A stretch of 45,956 nt of DNA from Cyanobacteria bacterium SZAS LIN-3 (GCA_018266215.1 JAFEAV010000052.1:1-45956), one strand, 5' to 3'; counted from the stretch's first letter, positions 7,560-16,618 are shown. The notes: generated by a model not told the origin, from the sequence alone. A program made the numbers and translations.

Positions 7560-8230
7560 GGTTATCTCCATACAGCCTCTGCCAGAGAGGCATTTAGGTT
7601 AATAGCCTCACTGAAGAGGCCGCGTTAGGGTCTTACAGACAGAGCATTGAAGTGGCCTGTTCGGTAAGCGGGCTTTGCACGCAGCCCTTTCAGAAAATAA
7701 GTTGGCGACTTATCCACTGTGTGAGTTCAGTCATCGGTCAAACCAAAGCGCGACGCCATTTAGCTCAGAGACTGAGGTGAGGTGCCGGGCTTAAGATTGA
7801 GAGGCCTGGGTGTTGTAGGGGGGGTTTCCTATTACAGGCGAGAAAAGAACATATCTCGACCATAAAACCTGGAAGATACCTAGAACAATGGGCTTATAAG
7901 CCCCTTAAGTACTTGTTATTCGTGGTTAAGAGATTCCGCTAGGTGTACAAAGCCCTTAGATGAGAAGCGTTTAGGGATTTTCAGAACTCTATTCCTATTA
8001 CAATGTTGCCAAGCGGCGCCGATCTCACCCCTGTCTGATCCGAGATTCGATTATTTTTGGGGGGCCCGAAAAAGGCTTCGGGATGCAAAGGTGAAAACGG
8101 CTAAATCATCAAGTAGCAAGGATGCAGGGATAATAGCGCGGCTCGCGCTACGGGTGCCCGGCAGTGGGAATTTTGCCACTGAGATCAGGCACGGTTATGA
8201 GAGCCTCTCGGGCAATGGCAAAAGCGGTTG
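7560..8230. other. Long intergenic region with several small palindromes
   Basis: About 670 bp without a credible gene. Seen here: two tandem leader hairpins with related stems, GCCTCT/AGAGGC (7575-7591) and GCCTC/GAGGC (7605-7620); a perfect 14-bp palindrome (7890-7903); CCCGAA/TTCGGG (8065-8082); the repeat element at 8134-8150; and a 6-bp stem at 8162-8181. The part nearest 7560 should hold the promoter of the minus cluster. The part nearest 8231 is the 3' end of the J-like gene. A small RNA is possible but not demonstrated, and no tRNA cloverleaf was found. Confidence 0.4.
8134..8150. repeat. Short palindromic element, copy 1
   Basis: TAGCGCG (8134-8140) pairs perfectly with CGCGCTA (8144-8150) around a 3-nt loop. 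A near-identical 17-mer (15 of 17 bases) occurs at 9596-9612. Both lie at the 3' ends of consecutive minus-strand genes, which fits a REP-like or terminator-associated element. Confidence 0.5.
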
Positions 8231-9286
8231 TCAGGAGACTGATTGCACTTCTGTAAACAGCGCTTCCCTGGGATTGGGCGCCTTGGACATCTGTTTGAGC
8301 TTCTGGAAAAGGAGCACCTCTTCCGCCGTCAGCTTGTCCGGAATAATCACGTCTATAGTAAGGAGTTGATCGGCGCCCGCCAGGCCCAGGCCCTTGAGGC
8401 GATAAACCCGCCCGGGCTGTGTCAGGGGTTGAATTTTCATGACCACGCGCCCGGTGGCGGTGGGCACTTCAATTTCCGCTCCCAGCATCGCTTCATATAA
8501 GGTGACGGGCACATTGACGGTGATATCGCGGCCGAGGATGCCCAGCACCGGGTGCTTGCGTATTTTGATTTTGATCACCAGATCGCCATAGGCATTGGCG
8601 CGCATGTCCCATTTGCCCTGGCCGGTTTTGCGAATTTCCATGTCATCGTAAAGGCCCTTGGGCAAATCCAGCTCCACATGGCGATCCGTATTGAAATAGC
8701 CGACACCGCGACAGCTGGTACATTGCATGCGATTGACCGGTTTCAGGCTGACGCACTCTTCGCAGGCTTTGGGATCGGTGATGGTCAGCTGCCTGTGGCA
8801 ACCTTTTACGGCTTCCTTCAGAGTTACTTCCAGTTCCATTTCCAGCGGCAGGGCCTGAATTTTGCCCCCCGCCTGGGGCTGGTGCATTTTGCCGGAGGCG
8901 ACTCCTTTAAGTTCAAGTGTGGTGGCCTGTTCGCGCGAGGCAACTACCTGCTGAACCCCTGAAGTGACTTTGTTCCAGAGCGATCGCACATCCGAGGTCT
9001 GGCGGAATGTTGCGCTGTTTTTGTCGTAATCCCGGCGGCGCTGCTGGTCGGAAAGTGTTTCGTAGGCAGCTTTTAAATCTTTGATGGTACGGGCCTGAAG
9101 TTCTTCGTCCATTTCGGTGCCCGAGTGGGGCCCGAATTTTTCATAGAGTGCGTGATAGGCCTCGCTGATCTCTTCGGTTGTGGCATTGGGCGGCACACCC
9201 AGAATGTAGTAAAAGTCCTTGGCGGGTATGCCCGCAGAAGAATTGCTCTGTGCTGGATTCATTTTTTTATTGTCGTCAACAGCCAT
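8231..9286 (-). CDS. DnaJ-like protein lacking HPD, with half zinc finger
   Basis: This 351-residue protein has a J-domain-like N-terminus (about 24-90: FYYILGVPPNATTEEISEAY and later AAYETLSDQQRRRDYD). The HPD tripeptide that stimulates DnaK ATPase is missing: GPH stands at residues 52-54. A type-I DnaJ layout follows, but the cysteine-rich part has only two CxxC pairs (C175/C178, C189/C192) instead of four. The C-terminal client-binding domains are present (from about 200; DLPKGLYDDMEIRKTGQGK, GDLVIKIKIRKHPV, then a second beta domain to about 320). It probably binds unfolded protein or another partner without ordinary Hsp70 coupling. No dnaK or grpE is nearby. No clear SD is seen; an internal ATG at codon 9 is an alternative start. 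Confidence 0.85.
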   Translation of the reverse strand: MAVDDNKKMNPAQSNSSAGIPAKDFYYILGVPPNATTEEISEAYHALYEKFGPHSGTEMDEELQARTIKDLKAAYETLSDQQRRRDYDKNSATFRQTSDVRSLWNKVTSGVQQVVASREQATTLELKGVASGKMHQPQAGGKIQALPLEMELEVTLKEAVKGCHRQLTITDPKACEECVSLKPVNRMQCTSCRGVGYFNTDRHVELDLPKGLYDDMEIRKTGQGKWDMRANAYGDLVIKIKIRKHPVLGILGRDITVNVPVTLYEAMLGAEIEVPTATGRVVMKIQPLTQPGRVYRLKGLGLAGADQLLTIDVIIPDKLTAEEVLLFQKLKQMSKAPNPREALFTEVQSVS

Positions 9287-9609
9287 GAGGGTCTGACTCT
9301 ATCTTCCACACTCCGTGGGCGCGCCTGAGAAGGCTGCAATTAGACCTTTAGGCCCGGTTAAAGGCTTCTGGATCTTGATGTTCCGGCGGTTGGAGTGCTG
9401 ATTATTGGTAAGCCGCAGGAAGCGCTGATAAAAAGGGATGCCTTATCTATGATACACAAAGTGTTTTTAACGCCCTTACTATCTGCCCGTTTTTGAGGCA
9501 TTTATCCCGTTTCCCCGCGGACGTTCGCCAAATTTAAGGGTAACTTGAGAGTGAACATTATCTGACTCACGCTTTATCGCCCGTTTGTGAAACACTGGCG
9601 CGACTCGCG
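9287..9609. other. Intergenic region, nothing beyond a palindromic repeat
   Basis: About 320 bp between two minus-strand genes, presumably with the promoter of the J-like gene near its left end. The only structure recognised is the second copy of the palindromic element at the right end. No RNA or small gene is supported. Confidence 0.4.
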
Positions 9610-9612
9610 CTA
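9596..9612. repeat. Short palindromic element, copy 2
   Basis: It matches the element at 8134-8150 in 15 of 17 positions. One difference makes a G-U wobble in the stem and the other is in the loop, so the hairpin is preserved. Its right end coincides with the TAG stop (9610-9612) of the minus-strand gene. Confidence 0.5.
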
Positions 9613-10566
9613 TCGCACCGGGGGTGGTGCGACATTCTGGCGGGGCTGAAAGTTTTTCAAAAGCTGCAGGTATTCAGGCTCAAAGACAGCTCTCTGACTG
9701 ACCGGGCAGAGCCCCTGGAAGATAAAATAGCCGTCTTTATCGAACAGGAGGGCGTGGTAGATGAAGGTCGGCGTGCCGTCTTCACTATCGGTCCCCGAGC
9801 CAAGGAACTCTTCGCCCTCAAGACCGGCTTGTTTGATGGACCGTTGTTTCTCGATGATGATGTTTTTCAGCTGTTTGGTTTGCTGCAGGCGCTCTCGGGC
9901 AAATGCCTCGTGATTTTCTATCGGGCCTTCGCGCAGGGACTGGCCGGCAATAAATAAGGGACCGTTGTCTTTGCCCGGCTGTACTTTGCCGGTGGTGGTG
10001 AAGAGCAGTGTATTTTGCAGGCGGGTAGCTTTTTTGAGCTTCTTCGTATCGGCGATAGTGAAGGGCAGTCCTTCTTCCAGGCCGGCTACGCGAGCGTGAG
10101 GATCCAGTCTGGCACTCTTCACCGCTTCGCGCAAACTATCAAAAAGGGCATCGCTGCCGCTCTCCGGCATAGTGCCTGTGACTACTGTTGTGGTTATCTG
10201 ATCGCCAAAAAAGCAGGCTACTTTTTTGAATTTCATACCCTCAGCCATCTGGGTGAATTCAATCAGGGAGGACTCTCTTTTCCCGTTGGTTAGCGTATTG
10301 CTGGCGGTCAGGCTGATGCCCTTTCCGGCCAGATCTTTTTTTGTGAAACTGGTCACCTGTTCATAGGCGCCCGGGATCTCGGTAACGACAATCGAGGCAT
10401 TATCGTCCTTTTTGATAAATCCGCAGAACCGGTCGGCCGGGGCAAACCCCGGAGGTGGGCTAAGGAAAACCCTTGTGCCCGTCACTTTTACACTCGGCGC
10501 TGCCGCCTGGATCGGAGTCACAGTCAGCATTACGGAAATGGCGGTGGCAATTAAAATAGGGCGCAT
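9610..10566 (-). CDS. Secreted hypothetical protein
   Basis: The protein has 318 residues with a clear signal peptide (about 1-22, cleavage after IQAAA) and no other membrane segment. The mature part starts with a TRVFLSPPPGFAPADRFCGF strand region, then two alpha/beta halves of similar style (about 30-160 and 165-310), each with an amphipathic helix near its end. This resembles small periplasmic DcrB/PsbP-fold proteins, but the resemblance is only by eye and no catalytic residues are evident. Two Cys in the first half and one near the end may form disulphides. It is monocistronic; the next gene to the right is on the opposite strand. Confidence 0.7.
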   Translation of the reverse strand: MRPILIATAISVMLTVTPIQAAAPSVKVTGTRVFLSPPPGFAPADRFCGFIKKDDNASIVVTEIPGAYEQVTSFTKKDLAGKGISLTASNTLTNGKRESSLIEFTQMAEGMKFKKVACFFGDQITTTVVTGTMPESGSDALFDSLREAVKSARLDPHARVAGLEEGLPFTIADTKKLKKATRLQNTLLFTTTGKVQPGKDNGPLFIAGQSLREGPIENHEAFARERLQQTKQLKNIIIEKQRSIKQAGLEGEEFLGSGTDSEDGTPTFIYHALLFDKDGYFIFQGLCPVSQRAVFEPEYLQLLKNFQPRQNVAPPPVR

Positions 10567-10682
10567 CGTTTCCTTGGGACAGTTGCAAGTTTATATTCTA
10601 ACTCGTAAAAACCGGGTGGTAGGTCCGCCGCTTGGCAACTATGGTGGAGGAGTAATTTTAGACAGAGTGTGTGAGGCTTACC

Positions 10683-10931
10683 ATGGCAGTTAGAAAGCTT
10701 GATGTGGCGACCCGGAAGGACTTGCTCTCGCGATTTTCCGAGGAAAAAAGACAGTCGCGCAAAAAGAGCGATAAAAACAGCGCCAAGGCGGAGGATACCC
10801 GCTGGAAGCCGCTTGTGATGTCGTCTTCGATTAATCCGTATCTTTGCCATTGCCGGGACGTCAAGCGCGGATTCGCTAATCTTTGTCCGGCTCACATGCT
10901 CACTTTCCACCTGGCTGAAGCTGTACACTAA
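10683..10931 (+). CDS. Possible small basic protein
   Basis: The frame from ATG 10683 (or GTG 10671) gives about 82 residues. The first 45 are strongly basic and helical (KLDVATRKDLLSRFSEEKRQ and a further Lys/Ser-rich stretch). The C-terminal part contains C-x-C and a lone Cys. The only good SD-like site (GGAGGAG, 10646-10652) is too far upstream for either start. It sits in the short gap before the RND gene. Coding status is uncertain; the opposite-strand frame looks less like a protein. Confidence 0.3.
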   Translation: MAVRKLDVATRKDLLSRFSEEKRQSRKKSDKNSAKAEDTRWKPLVMSSSINPYLCHCRDVKRGFANLCPAHMLTFHLAEAVH

Positions 10932-10997
10932 CAGCTGAAGAATTTCGGCCTCTGATGCTGCGGAAGTTCTTTGTGGTTCTTCCTTAGTATCGGTTTC

Positions 10998-13900
10998 ATG
11001 CTGATTGGCTACATACTTCTAAAGCGGCATCTAGTCGTATTTCTCACGCTGTTGCTTGTGGTGGCGGGTATTCGTGCTTATACGCAGCTGGGTCTGGAAG
11101 CCTATCCCGACGTAGCCAACATGCAGGTGCGCGTCATTACCCAGGTGCCGGGTAAGGCCGCCGAGGAAGTTGAGCGTCTGGTTACCGTGCCCATCGAAAA
11201 GGAAGTCAACGGTATCCCCAGCAGCCATCCGCCGCGATCGATTTCGATCTTCGGTCTGTCTGTAATTACTATTGTTTTTGACGACGGTGTCGACGCCTAC
11301 GTCGCCCGCCAGCAGGTGCTGGAGCGCCTGGCTCAGGCTGATGTGCCGCCCGATGTGCATCCCCAGCTGGATCCCAATGCCAGTCCATGCGGCGAGGTTT
11401 ACCGCTATACCCTGGACAGTCTCAAGTATTCGCCCATGGAGCGTAAAGAGCTGCAGGACTGGGTAATGGACCGAAAGTTCAAATCGGTACCCGGAGTCAT
11501 TGACGTCACCGGCTATGGTGGTCCTTCCAAAATTTACAAGCTGGATATGGACCCCTATCGGCTCAACGCCCAGCACATAACACAGCAGCAGGTCGTTGAC
11601 GCCATCAGCCGGTCCAATGGTTCCACCGGCGGCAATTATATTATTCAAAATGACCAGAATTACATGGTGCGCGGCATTGGGCTGCTGTCCTCGGTCGAGG
11701 ACATAGGCAATGTCGTGGTCAGCACGTCTAAAGATGGTGTGCCCATACACGTCAATGACGTGGCCAATATTTCCATTGGTGAGGCTGTGCGCAAGGGCCA
11801 GGTAGGCATGAACGACGACGATGATGTTGTCGAAGGTATCGTGCTCATGCGCCGCGGCGAAAACCCCAGTCAGGTCGTGTCCAATATCAAGGCCGCCTGG
11901 CCGGAGCTGCGAAAGGCTCTGCCCAAGGGCATGGAGCTTGACCCGCTCTATGACCGTACACTGCTCGTTAAAAAAACAGTCGATACCATCGGCCAGAACA
12001 TCATTCACGGCGTGCTGCTCGTAGTGACCCTCTTGATGATTTATCTCTTCCAGGTGCGCGCTTCGCTTATCTGTGCTACTGCCATACCACTGGCTTTGCT
12101 TACGGCTTTCATCCTGCTCAACCTCTTCCGGGTACCGGCTAACTTGCTCTCCCTCGGTGCCATCGACTTCGGTATCATCGTCGGTGAGGCCATCGTTATG
12201 GTTGAGAACGTCCTGCGCTGCATCGAGCATCTGGACGAGGAGCAACGCAAGGATCAGGGCCAGGTGCTTCTGGCCATCTACCACGCTGCCCGGCAGGTGG
12301 TTGTGCCGGTTATGTTTTCCACCCTGATCATTCTCGTGACATTCCTGCCGGTTTTGACCTTTGAAAGCGTGGAAGGCAAGCTCTTCCGGCCCCTGGCAAT
12401 AACCATGGGATTCAATCTCCTGGGCGCCTTTCTGGCCTCTATGACCATCGTCCCAACGCTCTGTGCCATTGTCTTTTGCCGCAAGCCTCCCTCGCACCGG
12501 GAGAGCCCTGTGCTGCTGTTTGCCGACAGGATTTACGCTCCGATACTGAAGTATTCGCTCCTCTACAAGAAGCGAGTACTGTTCGTCGCTGCCTGTGTAA
12601 TGATTGCCGGTACGGCCTTTTTTCCATTGCTTGGATATGAGTTTTTGCCCGAGCTGGAGGAAGGGAACATCTGGCTGCGGGTGACCGTTTTGCCTACCTC
12701 GGTTTCACTTGATAAAAGTGTGCGCATCGCCGGTATTTTGCGTCGTCTGCTGCGCTCTTATCCGGAGGTGACAACGGTTGTCTCGCAGGTGGGCTCCCCG
12801 GACGACGGTACCGATCCCAATAACTACAGTAACATCGAGTTTCTGGTGGACCTGAAGCCGCAGGATGAATGGCGGGAGCGCTTCAAGAGCCGCAAGGAAC
12901 CGAAGGAGGCTCTGGTTGAGGCCATCAGCGCAACTCTGATTGAGGCTGAGCCCGGCCTTCTCTATAATTTTTCGCAGTACATTAAAGACAACATGGATGA
13001 TGCCATTGCCGGTGTGAAAGGTGAGCTGGCAATCAAGATCTACGGCCCCGACTTGAAGGTGCTTACCCACCTGGGGCAGCAGGTTGCCGGTATCGTTCGC
13101 GGGGTGCCGGGCATGGTGGACGTAGCCTACGATCAGATGCTGGGGCAGCCCCAGGTGGTCGTCAAAATTGACCGCGACCGGGCTAATCGCTACGGTATCA
13201 ACTCCCAGGATGTGCTCAATATTGTGGAAACCTCGGTCGGAGGTCTGGTCGAGACGCATGTTGTCGAAGGGGAGCGAAGATTCCCTCTGGTGGCCAGGTA
13301 TAAGAGCGTCTATCGATCGGATGTGCAGAGTCTGTCGGATATCCGCGTCCCCACCGCCAGTGGTGGCAATGTGCCGCTCTTGCAAGTGGCAAATATCACT
13401 TATGAGCACGGTGCGACATCGATCCTGCGCGATGAGAACAGTCGGCGTGTGGCCATCAAAGCTAATATTCGCGGGCGAGATATGGGCTCGGCCGTTGAGG
13501 AGGCGCACCATCTGGTGGATAAGCAGGTGAAGATTCCCGAGGGTTACCGGGTGGTCTGGGCCGGTCAGTTTGCCCGGGCGCAGCACGCGATGGCGCGTCT
13601 GGCCGTCGTTATCCCGATTACGCTGATGTTGATTTTCCTGCTTCTCTATTCGGCTTTTGGCAGCGCGCGCACGGCTCTGATTGTCATGGCGACTGTGCCT
13701 ACGGCTTTCCCGGGGGCGGTACTGGCCTTGCTTCTGACCGGCACCCATCTCTCCATCTCGGCGGGAGTGGGCTTCATTGCGCTGTTTGGTGTCTCGGTCC
13801 AGAACGGCGTCATTCTCGTCTCTCTGATCCAGGAACTCAAGCGACAGGGCTACAGCATGCGCAAGGCTATTTACGAGGGCTCCCTTGTGCGTATGCGTCC

Positions 13901-14159
13901 GGCCCTGATAACGACCACCGTGGCCGTTGTCGGTCTGGTGCCTGCGGCTATCGCGACGGGCATTGGTTCACAGAGTCAGAAGCCTTTTGCTATCGCTATC
14001 GTCGGCGGACTTGTGCCCGGGCTTTTGCTCTCACTGGTTCTTTTGCCAATCCTGTACTCGCTTCTCAATCGAGAGAAGAAGAAAACCGATAAACGTGACA
14101 ATAACTTCCTTCTCGCCACTGAATTGCGCAAGAAGCACAACGAACATAAGTTTGATTGA
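10998..14159 (+). CDS. CzcA/CusA-type RND efflux permease (HME family)
   Basis: A 1053-residue protein from ATG 10998, with an in-frame TTG at 10971 as alternative. It shows the HME-RND layout: TM1 at the N-terminus, a large periplasmic loop (AYPDVANMQVRVITQVPGKA), TM2-6, a second loop, and TM8-12 ending in LITTTVAVVGLVP and PFAIAIVGGLVPG. Such proteins are proton-driven pumps exporting divalent or monovalent metal cations in a tripartite complex. In the TM4 relay (GAIDFGIIVGEAIVMVEN) the first Asp and the final Glu are kept, but the Asp equivalent to CzcA D408 is Gly, followed by Glu. No adaptor (CzcB) or outer-membrane factor lies nearby, so partners must be elsewhere. A terminator follows at 14171-14211. 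Residues 1030-1053 form a charged tail. Confidence 0.88.
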   Translation: MLIGYILLKRHLVVFLTLLLVVAGIRAYTQLGLEAYPDVANMQVRVITQVPGKAAEEVERLVTVPIEKEVNGIPSSHPPRSISIFGLSVITIVFDDGVDAYVARQQVLERLAQADVPPDVHPQLDPNASPCGEVYRYTLDSLKYSPMERKELQDWVMDRKFKSVPGVIDVTGYGGPSKIYKLDMDPYRLNAQHITQQQVVDAISRSNGSTGGNYIIQNDQNYMVRGIGLLSSVEDIGNVVVSTSKDGVPIHVNDVANISIGEAVRKGQVGMNDDDDVVEGIVLMRRGENPSQVVSNIKAAWPELRKALPKGMELDPLYDRTLLVKKTVDTIGQNIIHGVLLVVTLLMIYLFQVRASLICATAIPLALLTAFILLNLFRVPANLLSLGAIDFGIIVGEAIVMVENVLRCIEHLDEEQRKDQGQVLLAIYHAARQVVVPVMFSTLIILVTFLPVLTFESVEGKLFRPLAITMGFNLLGAFLASMTIVPTLCAIVFCRKPPSHRESPVLLFADRIYAPILKYSLLYKKRVLFVAACVMIAGTAFFPLLGYEFLPELEEGNIWLRVTVLPTSVSLDKSVRIAGILRRLLRSYPEVTTVVSQVGSPDDGTDPNNYSNIEFLVDLKPQDEWRERFKSRKEPKEALVEAISATLIEAEPGLLYNFSQYIKDNMDDAIAGVKGELAIKIYGPDLKVLTHLGQQVAGIVRGVPGMVDVAYDQMLGQPQVVVKIDRDRANRYGINSQDVLNIVETSVGGLVETHVVEGERRFPLVARYKSVYRSDVQSLSDIRVPTASGGNVPLLQVANITYEHGATSILRDENSRRVAIKANIRGRDMGSAVEEAHHLVDKQVKIPEGYRVVWAGQFARAQHAMARLAVVIPITLMLIFLLLYSAFGSARTALIVMATVPTAFPGAVLALLLTGTHLSISAGVGFIALFGVSVQNGVILVSLIQELKRQGYSMRKAIYEGSLVRMRPALITTTVAVVGLVPAAIATGIGSQSQKPFAIAIVGGLVPGLLLSLVLLPILYSLLNREKKKTDKRDNNFLLATELRKKHNEHKFD

Positions 14160-14524
14160 GGGCAGTAACGAAAAATTGCGCAGAGGCGTCAGTCTCGCCA
14201 GGGCAATTTTTCCGCGCTAGTCCCGCTAGCGGGGGCTTTGAAAGCCCACGGTGGTGGACGTTTGTAGCGGCGCTAGCGGTCTTAAATCCGCCACAAGACA
14301 ATTATGTGTCAGGTCTAAAGATCTAGCTCTTTACAACATCCGCTTATCAGGGCTAGGTTGAGTTTCTCCACTTCTTCTCGTTTTCATGAGCTTTTAACTC
14401 CCAGCTAAAGCACCAATTCACTTTCTCGCTTTTCTCCGCGCGCCCCCCGGCGTTCTGAGGAGAGCTGATTTTTTGTGGATTTGTTGTTCTTTTCGGCTGA
14501 GCTTCAACCAATGGAGTCTATGAT
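14160..14524. other. Intergenic region: terminator, GCTAGC palindromes, cluster promoter
   Basis: After the terminator at 14171-14211 come a perfect palindrome CCCGCTAGCGGG (14222-14233), a GGGCTTT/AAAGCCC stem just after it, and a second CGCTAGCGG at 14271-14279. The remaining 240 bp lead to the GC-rich gene cluster. GGAG (14513-14516) sits 8 nt before the ATG at 14525. A promoter is expected here but no convincing -35/-10 pair was picked out. Confidence 0.45.
14171..14211 (+). terminator. Rho-independent terminator after RND gene
   Basis: AAAAATTGC (14171-14179) pairs with GCAATTTTT (14203-14211). The loop contains a GGCG/CGCC inner stem, and the right arm ends in five T. It starts 12 nt after the TGA of the RND gene. 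The A-rich left arm could also serve the minus strand. Confidence 0.75.
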
Positions 14525-15625
14525 ATGAATCCACTCAAACTAGCAACTCCCGTGAAGACTGCCAACAGGAACTATGAAACCTGGCTCAAGGGTCAGGTCA
14601 AAGCCGTCAAGGCCGACCTTGCTTACAAGCACCAGGTCATGGCCGAAAGCCCTTTCATCTTCCTGCGCGGCACTTTCTTCCGTTGGGCCGAGATCTTCCC
14701 GCTGATGCTGCCTGCGCTGATGGACTGCCCCATCCTGGTGGCTGTCGGCGACCTGCACATCGAAAACTTCGGTACCTGGCGTGACCACGAGGGTCGTCTG
14801 GCCTGGGGCATCAATGACTTTGACGAGTCGTTCCCCATGCCCTACAGCGTCGACCTGGTCCGGCTGGCCACCAGCGCGCTCTTCGCCATCAAGGACGGGC
14901 GTCTCAGTCTGGACGCGCGCGATGTCTGCAAGATCCTCACCCGCAACTACACCGAGACCATCGCCGACGGCGGTGCTCCCATCGTCCTGGCCGAGGACCA
15001 TCAGGAGCTGGGCAAGATGGCCCGCGCTCGTCTGAAGAACCCGGCTCGTTTCTACAAGAACATGCAGCGTCAGACCCAGAGTCGAACCAGTGTGCCCAGG
15101 GAAGCCGAAGAGGCCCTCCTGTCCATCTGTCCTGAGCCTGGCATGGAGCTGCATTACTACCACCGCACCGCCGGCGTCGGCTCCCTGGGCCGCGAGCGCT
15201 ACCTGGTCCTGACCGACTATCGCGGCGGTCTGATCGCGCGCGAGTGCAAGAACGCTCTGCCGTCGGCCTGGGGCTTCATCCATCCGGATTCGGTCAAGGA
15301 TCCGAGCAAGCTCTATATCGACGAGCTGGTCAAGGGCGCGCATCGCTCCCCCGACCCCTTCTACGGTCTGCATGGCCAGTGGATCCGTCGTCGTCTGGCG
15401 CCGGACTGCGCCCGCGTCGAGCTGAACGACCTGCCTGTGGCTCGTGACGAGGAGACTCTGATCACGTCCATGGGTGTCGAGACGGCCAACGTGCATCTCA
15501 GCAACGCCGAGGTTGCCGATGATGTGCTCAAGGATCTGAGCAAGCGTCCCAAGAACTGGCTGTGCGACTCGGCCACCATCATGTTCGAAGCCACCGTCAA
15601 GGACTGGAAAGGTTTCAAGGCCTGA
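14525..15625 (+). CDS. DUF2252 family protein (protein-kinase-like fold)
   Basis: A 366-residue protein with the family's signatures in order: LRGTFFRW (48-55), GDLHIENFG (75-83), then INDFDES (96-102) followed by SVDLVRLATSA. The family is uncharacterised. The H-x-x-N and D-F-D spacing recalls the catalytic and metal loops of aminoglycoside-phosphotransferase-like kinases, so phosphotransfer is an inference only. The protein looks complete and shows no signal peptide. SD GGAG lies 8 nt before the ATG. It is first in a five-gene plus-strand cluster with strong C/G third-position bias, unlike the flanking RND and kinase genes. Confidence 0.82.
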   Translation: MNPLKLATPVKTANRNYETWLKGQVKAVKADLAYKHQVMAESPFIFLRGTFFRWAEIFPLMLPALMDCPILVAVGDLHIENFGTWRDHEGRLAWGINDFDESFPMPYSVDLVRLATSALFAIKDGRLSLDARDVCKILTRNYTETIADGGAPIVLAEDHQELGKMARARLKNPARFYKNMQRQTQSRTSVPREAEEALLSICPEPGMELHYYHRTAGVGSLGRERYLVLTDYRGGLIARECKNALPSAWGFIHPDSVKDPSKLYIDELVKGAHRSPDPFYGLHGQWIRRRLAPDCARVELNDLPVARDEETLITSMGVETANVHLSNAEVADDVLKDLSKRPKNWLCDSATIMFEATVKDWKGFKA

Positions 15626-15685
15626 GCCGGCAAACCTGTCCGCTGATCTGCCTCTAACCGCTCTCAGTGAGCGCGCCGTGACACA

Positions 15686-15708
15686 CCGATCCCGATGTTC
15701 GGGAACGG
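15686..15708 (+). terminator. Intergenic stem-loop between DUF2252 and deaminase genes
   Basis: CCG-A-TCCCGA pairs with TCGGGA-A-CGG around a 3-nt loop, nine base pairs with one A-A mismatch. No U-tract follows, so it may be an mRNA processing or stability element within an operon rather than a full stop. Confidence 0.45.
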
Positions 15709-15742
15709 ACGTTGCGGCGTTTAACTTCAGAAAGGTTCCATC

Positions 15743-16618
15743 ATGTCAAAGAACAAGGCTTTAGGCGTTTACACGTCATTCTCCGCCCTCGGCGCCACCG
15801 CTCAGGGTCTCGTGTCCGCGGCCTGGGATGCCTCGCACCGGGCTTTCTGTTTCCAGTCGAACTTCCCCGTCGGCAGTGCCATCCTGGCCGAGAACGACCG
15901 GGGTGAAGCGCGCGTCTTCCATGGCTGCAACGTGGAGAACGACTTCTTCCCGGCCACCATCTGCGCCGAGCGCAATGCCGGCACCACGGCTGTGGCCGAG
16001 GGCTACACCCGCTTCAAGATGGTGGCGGTGGTCTGCCGCAAGTACCCGGGCGGTTCGCCCTGCGGTCTGTGCCGGCAGTTCCTCAACCAGTTCGGTCGCG
16101 CTGCCGTCCTGCTCAACATCGTCGATCACGACAAGAACGTGCGGGTGGCGACCGTGGGCGAGCTCCTGCCGTCGGCGCCCGAGACCGCCGTCGAGACCTA
16201 CGACAGCCTGGACGCCACCGAAAGGCGTCTGGTGCGGCGCGTGCTGGAGATGAAGGGGCGCTCCTACGTGCCCTACTCCAAGAATCCGCGCGGCTCGCTT
16301 TTCATCGCATCGTCCAATGCGGGCAAGACTCGGACCTTCACCGGTATGGCCTCGGACAACGCCTCCTACGGCGGCTCCATCGCTCCCGAGAACGTGGCCA
16401 TGTACTCGGCCCGCACCGCCGGTTTCACCCACAACGTGCGGCTGATCACCACGGTCAAGGACCTGCATACAGCCAACCCCATCGACGGTGAAGTGCTGCA
16501 GGTGCTGCGCGAGTTTGGCGTCGATTCCGATGTCGTCCTCGTGGACGACAATCGCTCGATCCTGCGCACGGCGCTGACCAGTTTGCTGCCCGATTCCTTC
16601 GGGCCCGAGTCGCTGTAA
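15743..16618 (+). CDS. cdd: Cytidine deaminase, two-domain (E. coli Cdd) type
   Basis: At 291 residues it matches the two-domain dimeric class (E. coli Cdd is 294). The N-terminal domain carries the catalytic set: substrate loop NVEN (63-66), zinc ligands C74, C107 and C110, catalytic E76 in CAERNA, and PCGLC. The C-terminal domain (about 165-280) repeats the fold without zinc ligands (PENVAM replaces CAERxA), as expected for this class. It should hydrolyse cytidine or deoxycytidine to uridine or deoxyuridine in pyrimidine salvage. SD-like AGAAAGG precedes the ATG. Next to an exonuclease and an ATPase it could instead be recruited to phage-type nucleotide metabolism; that is inference. Confidence 0.9.
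   Translation: MSKNKALGVYTSFSALGATAQGLVSAAWDASHRAFCFQSNFPVGSAILAENDRGEARVFHGCNVENDFFPATICAERNAGTTAVAEGYTRFKMVAVVCRKYPGGSPCGLCRQFLNQFGRAAVLLNIVDHDKNVRVATVGELLPSAPETAVETYDSLDATERRLVRRVLEMKGRSYVPYSKNPRGSLFIASSNAGKTRTFTGMASDNASYGGSIAPENVAMYSARTAGFTHNVRLITTVKDLHTANPIDGEVLQVLREFGVDSDVVLVDDNRSILRTALTSLLPDSFGPESL

Noticed and set aside
6624..7628. 334-residue plus-strand frame opposite the metallophosphoesterase
   Set aside because: The minus frame carries all catalytic motifs. The plus frame is an antisense artefact of strong codon bias.
7640..8130. tRNA or structured RNA gene in the long gap
   Set aside because: No cloverleaf, T-arm consensus or known riboswitch core was found; only scattered short palindromes.
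10551..10928. 125-residue minus-strand frame before the RND gene
   Set aside because: It overlaps the start of the secreted protein gene at 9610-10566 and has no protein-like features.
11031..12497. 488-residue minus-strand frame inside the RND gene
   Set aside because: The plus strand encodes a full RND permease across the same bases; the minus product is His/Gln-rich without domain.
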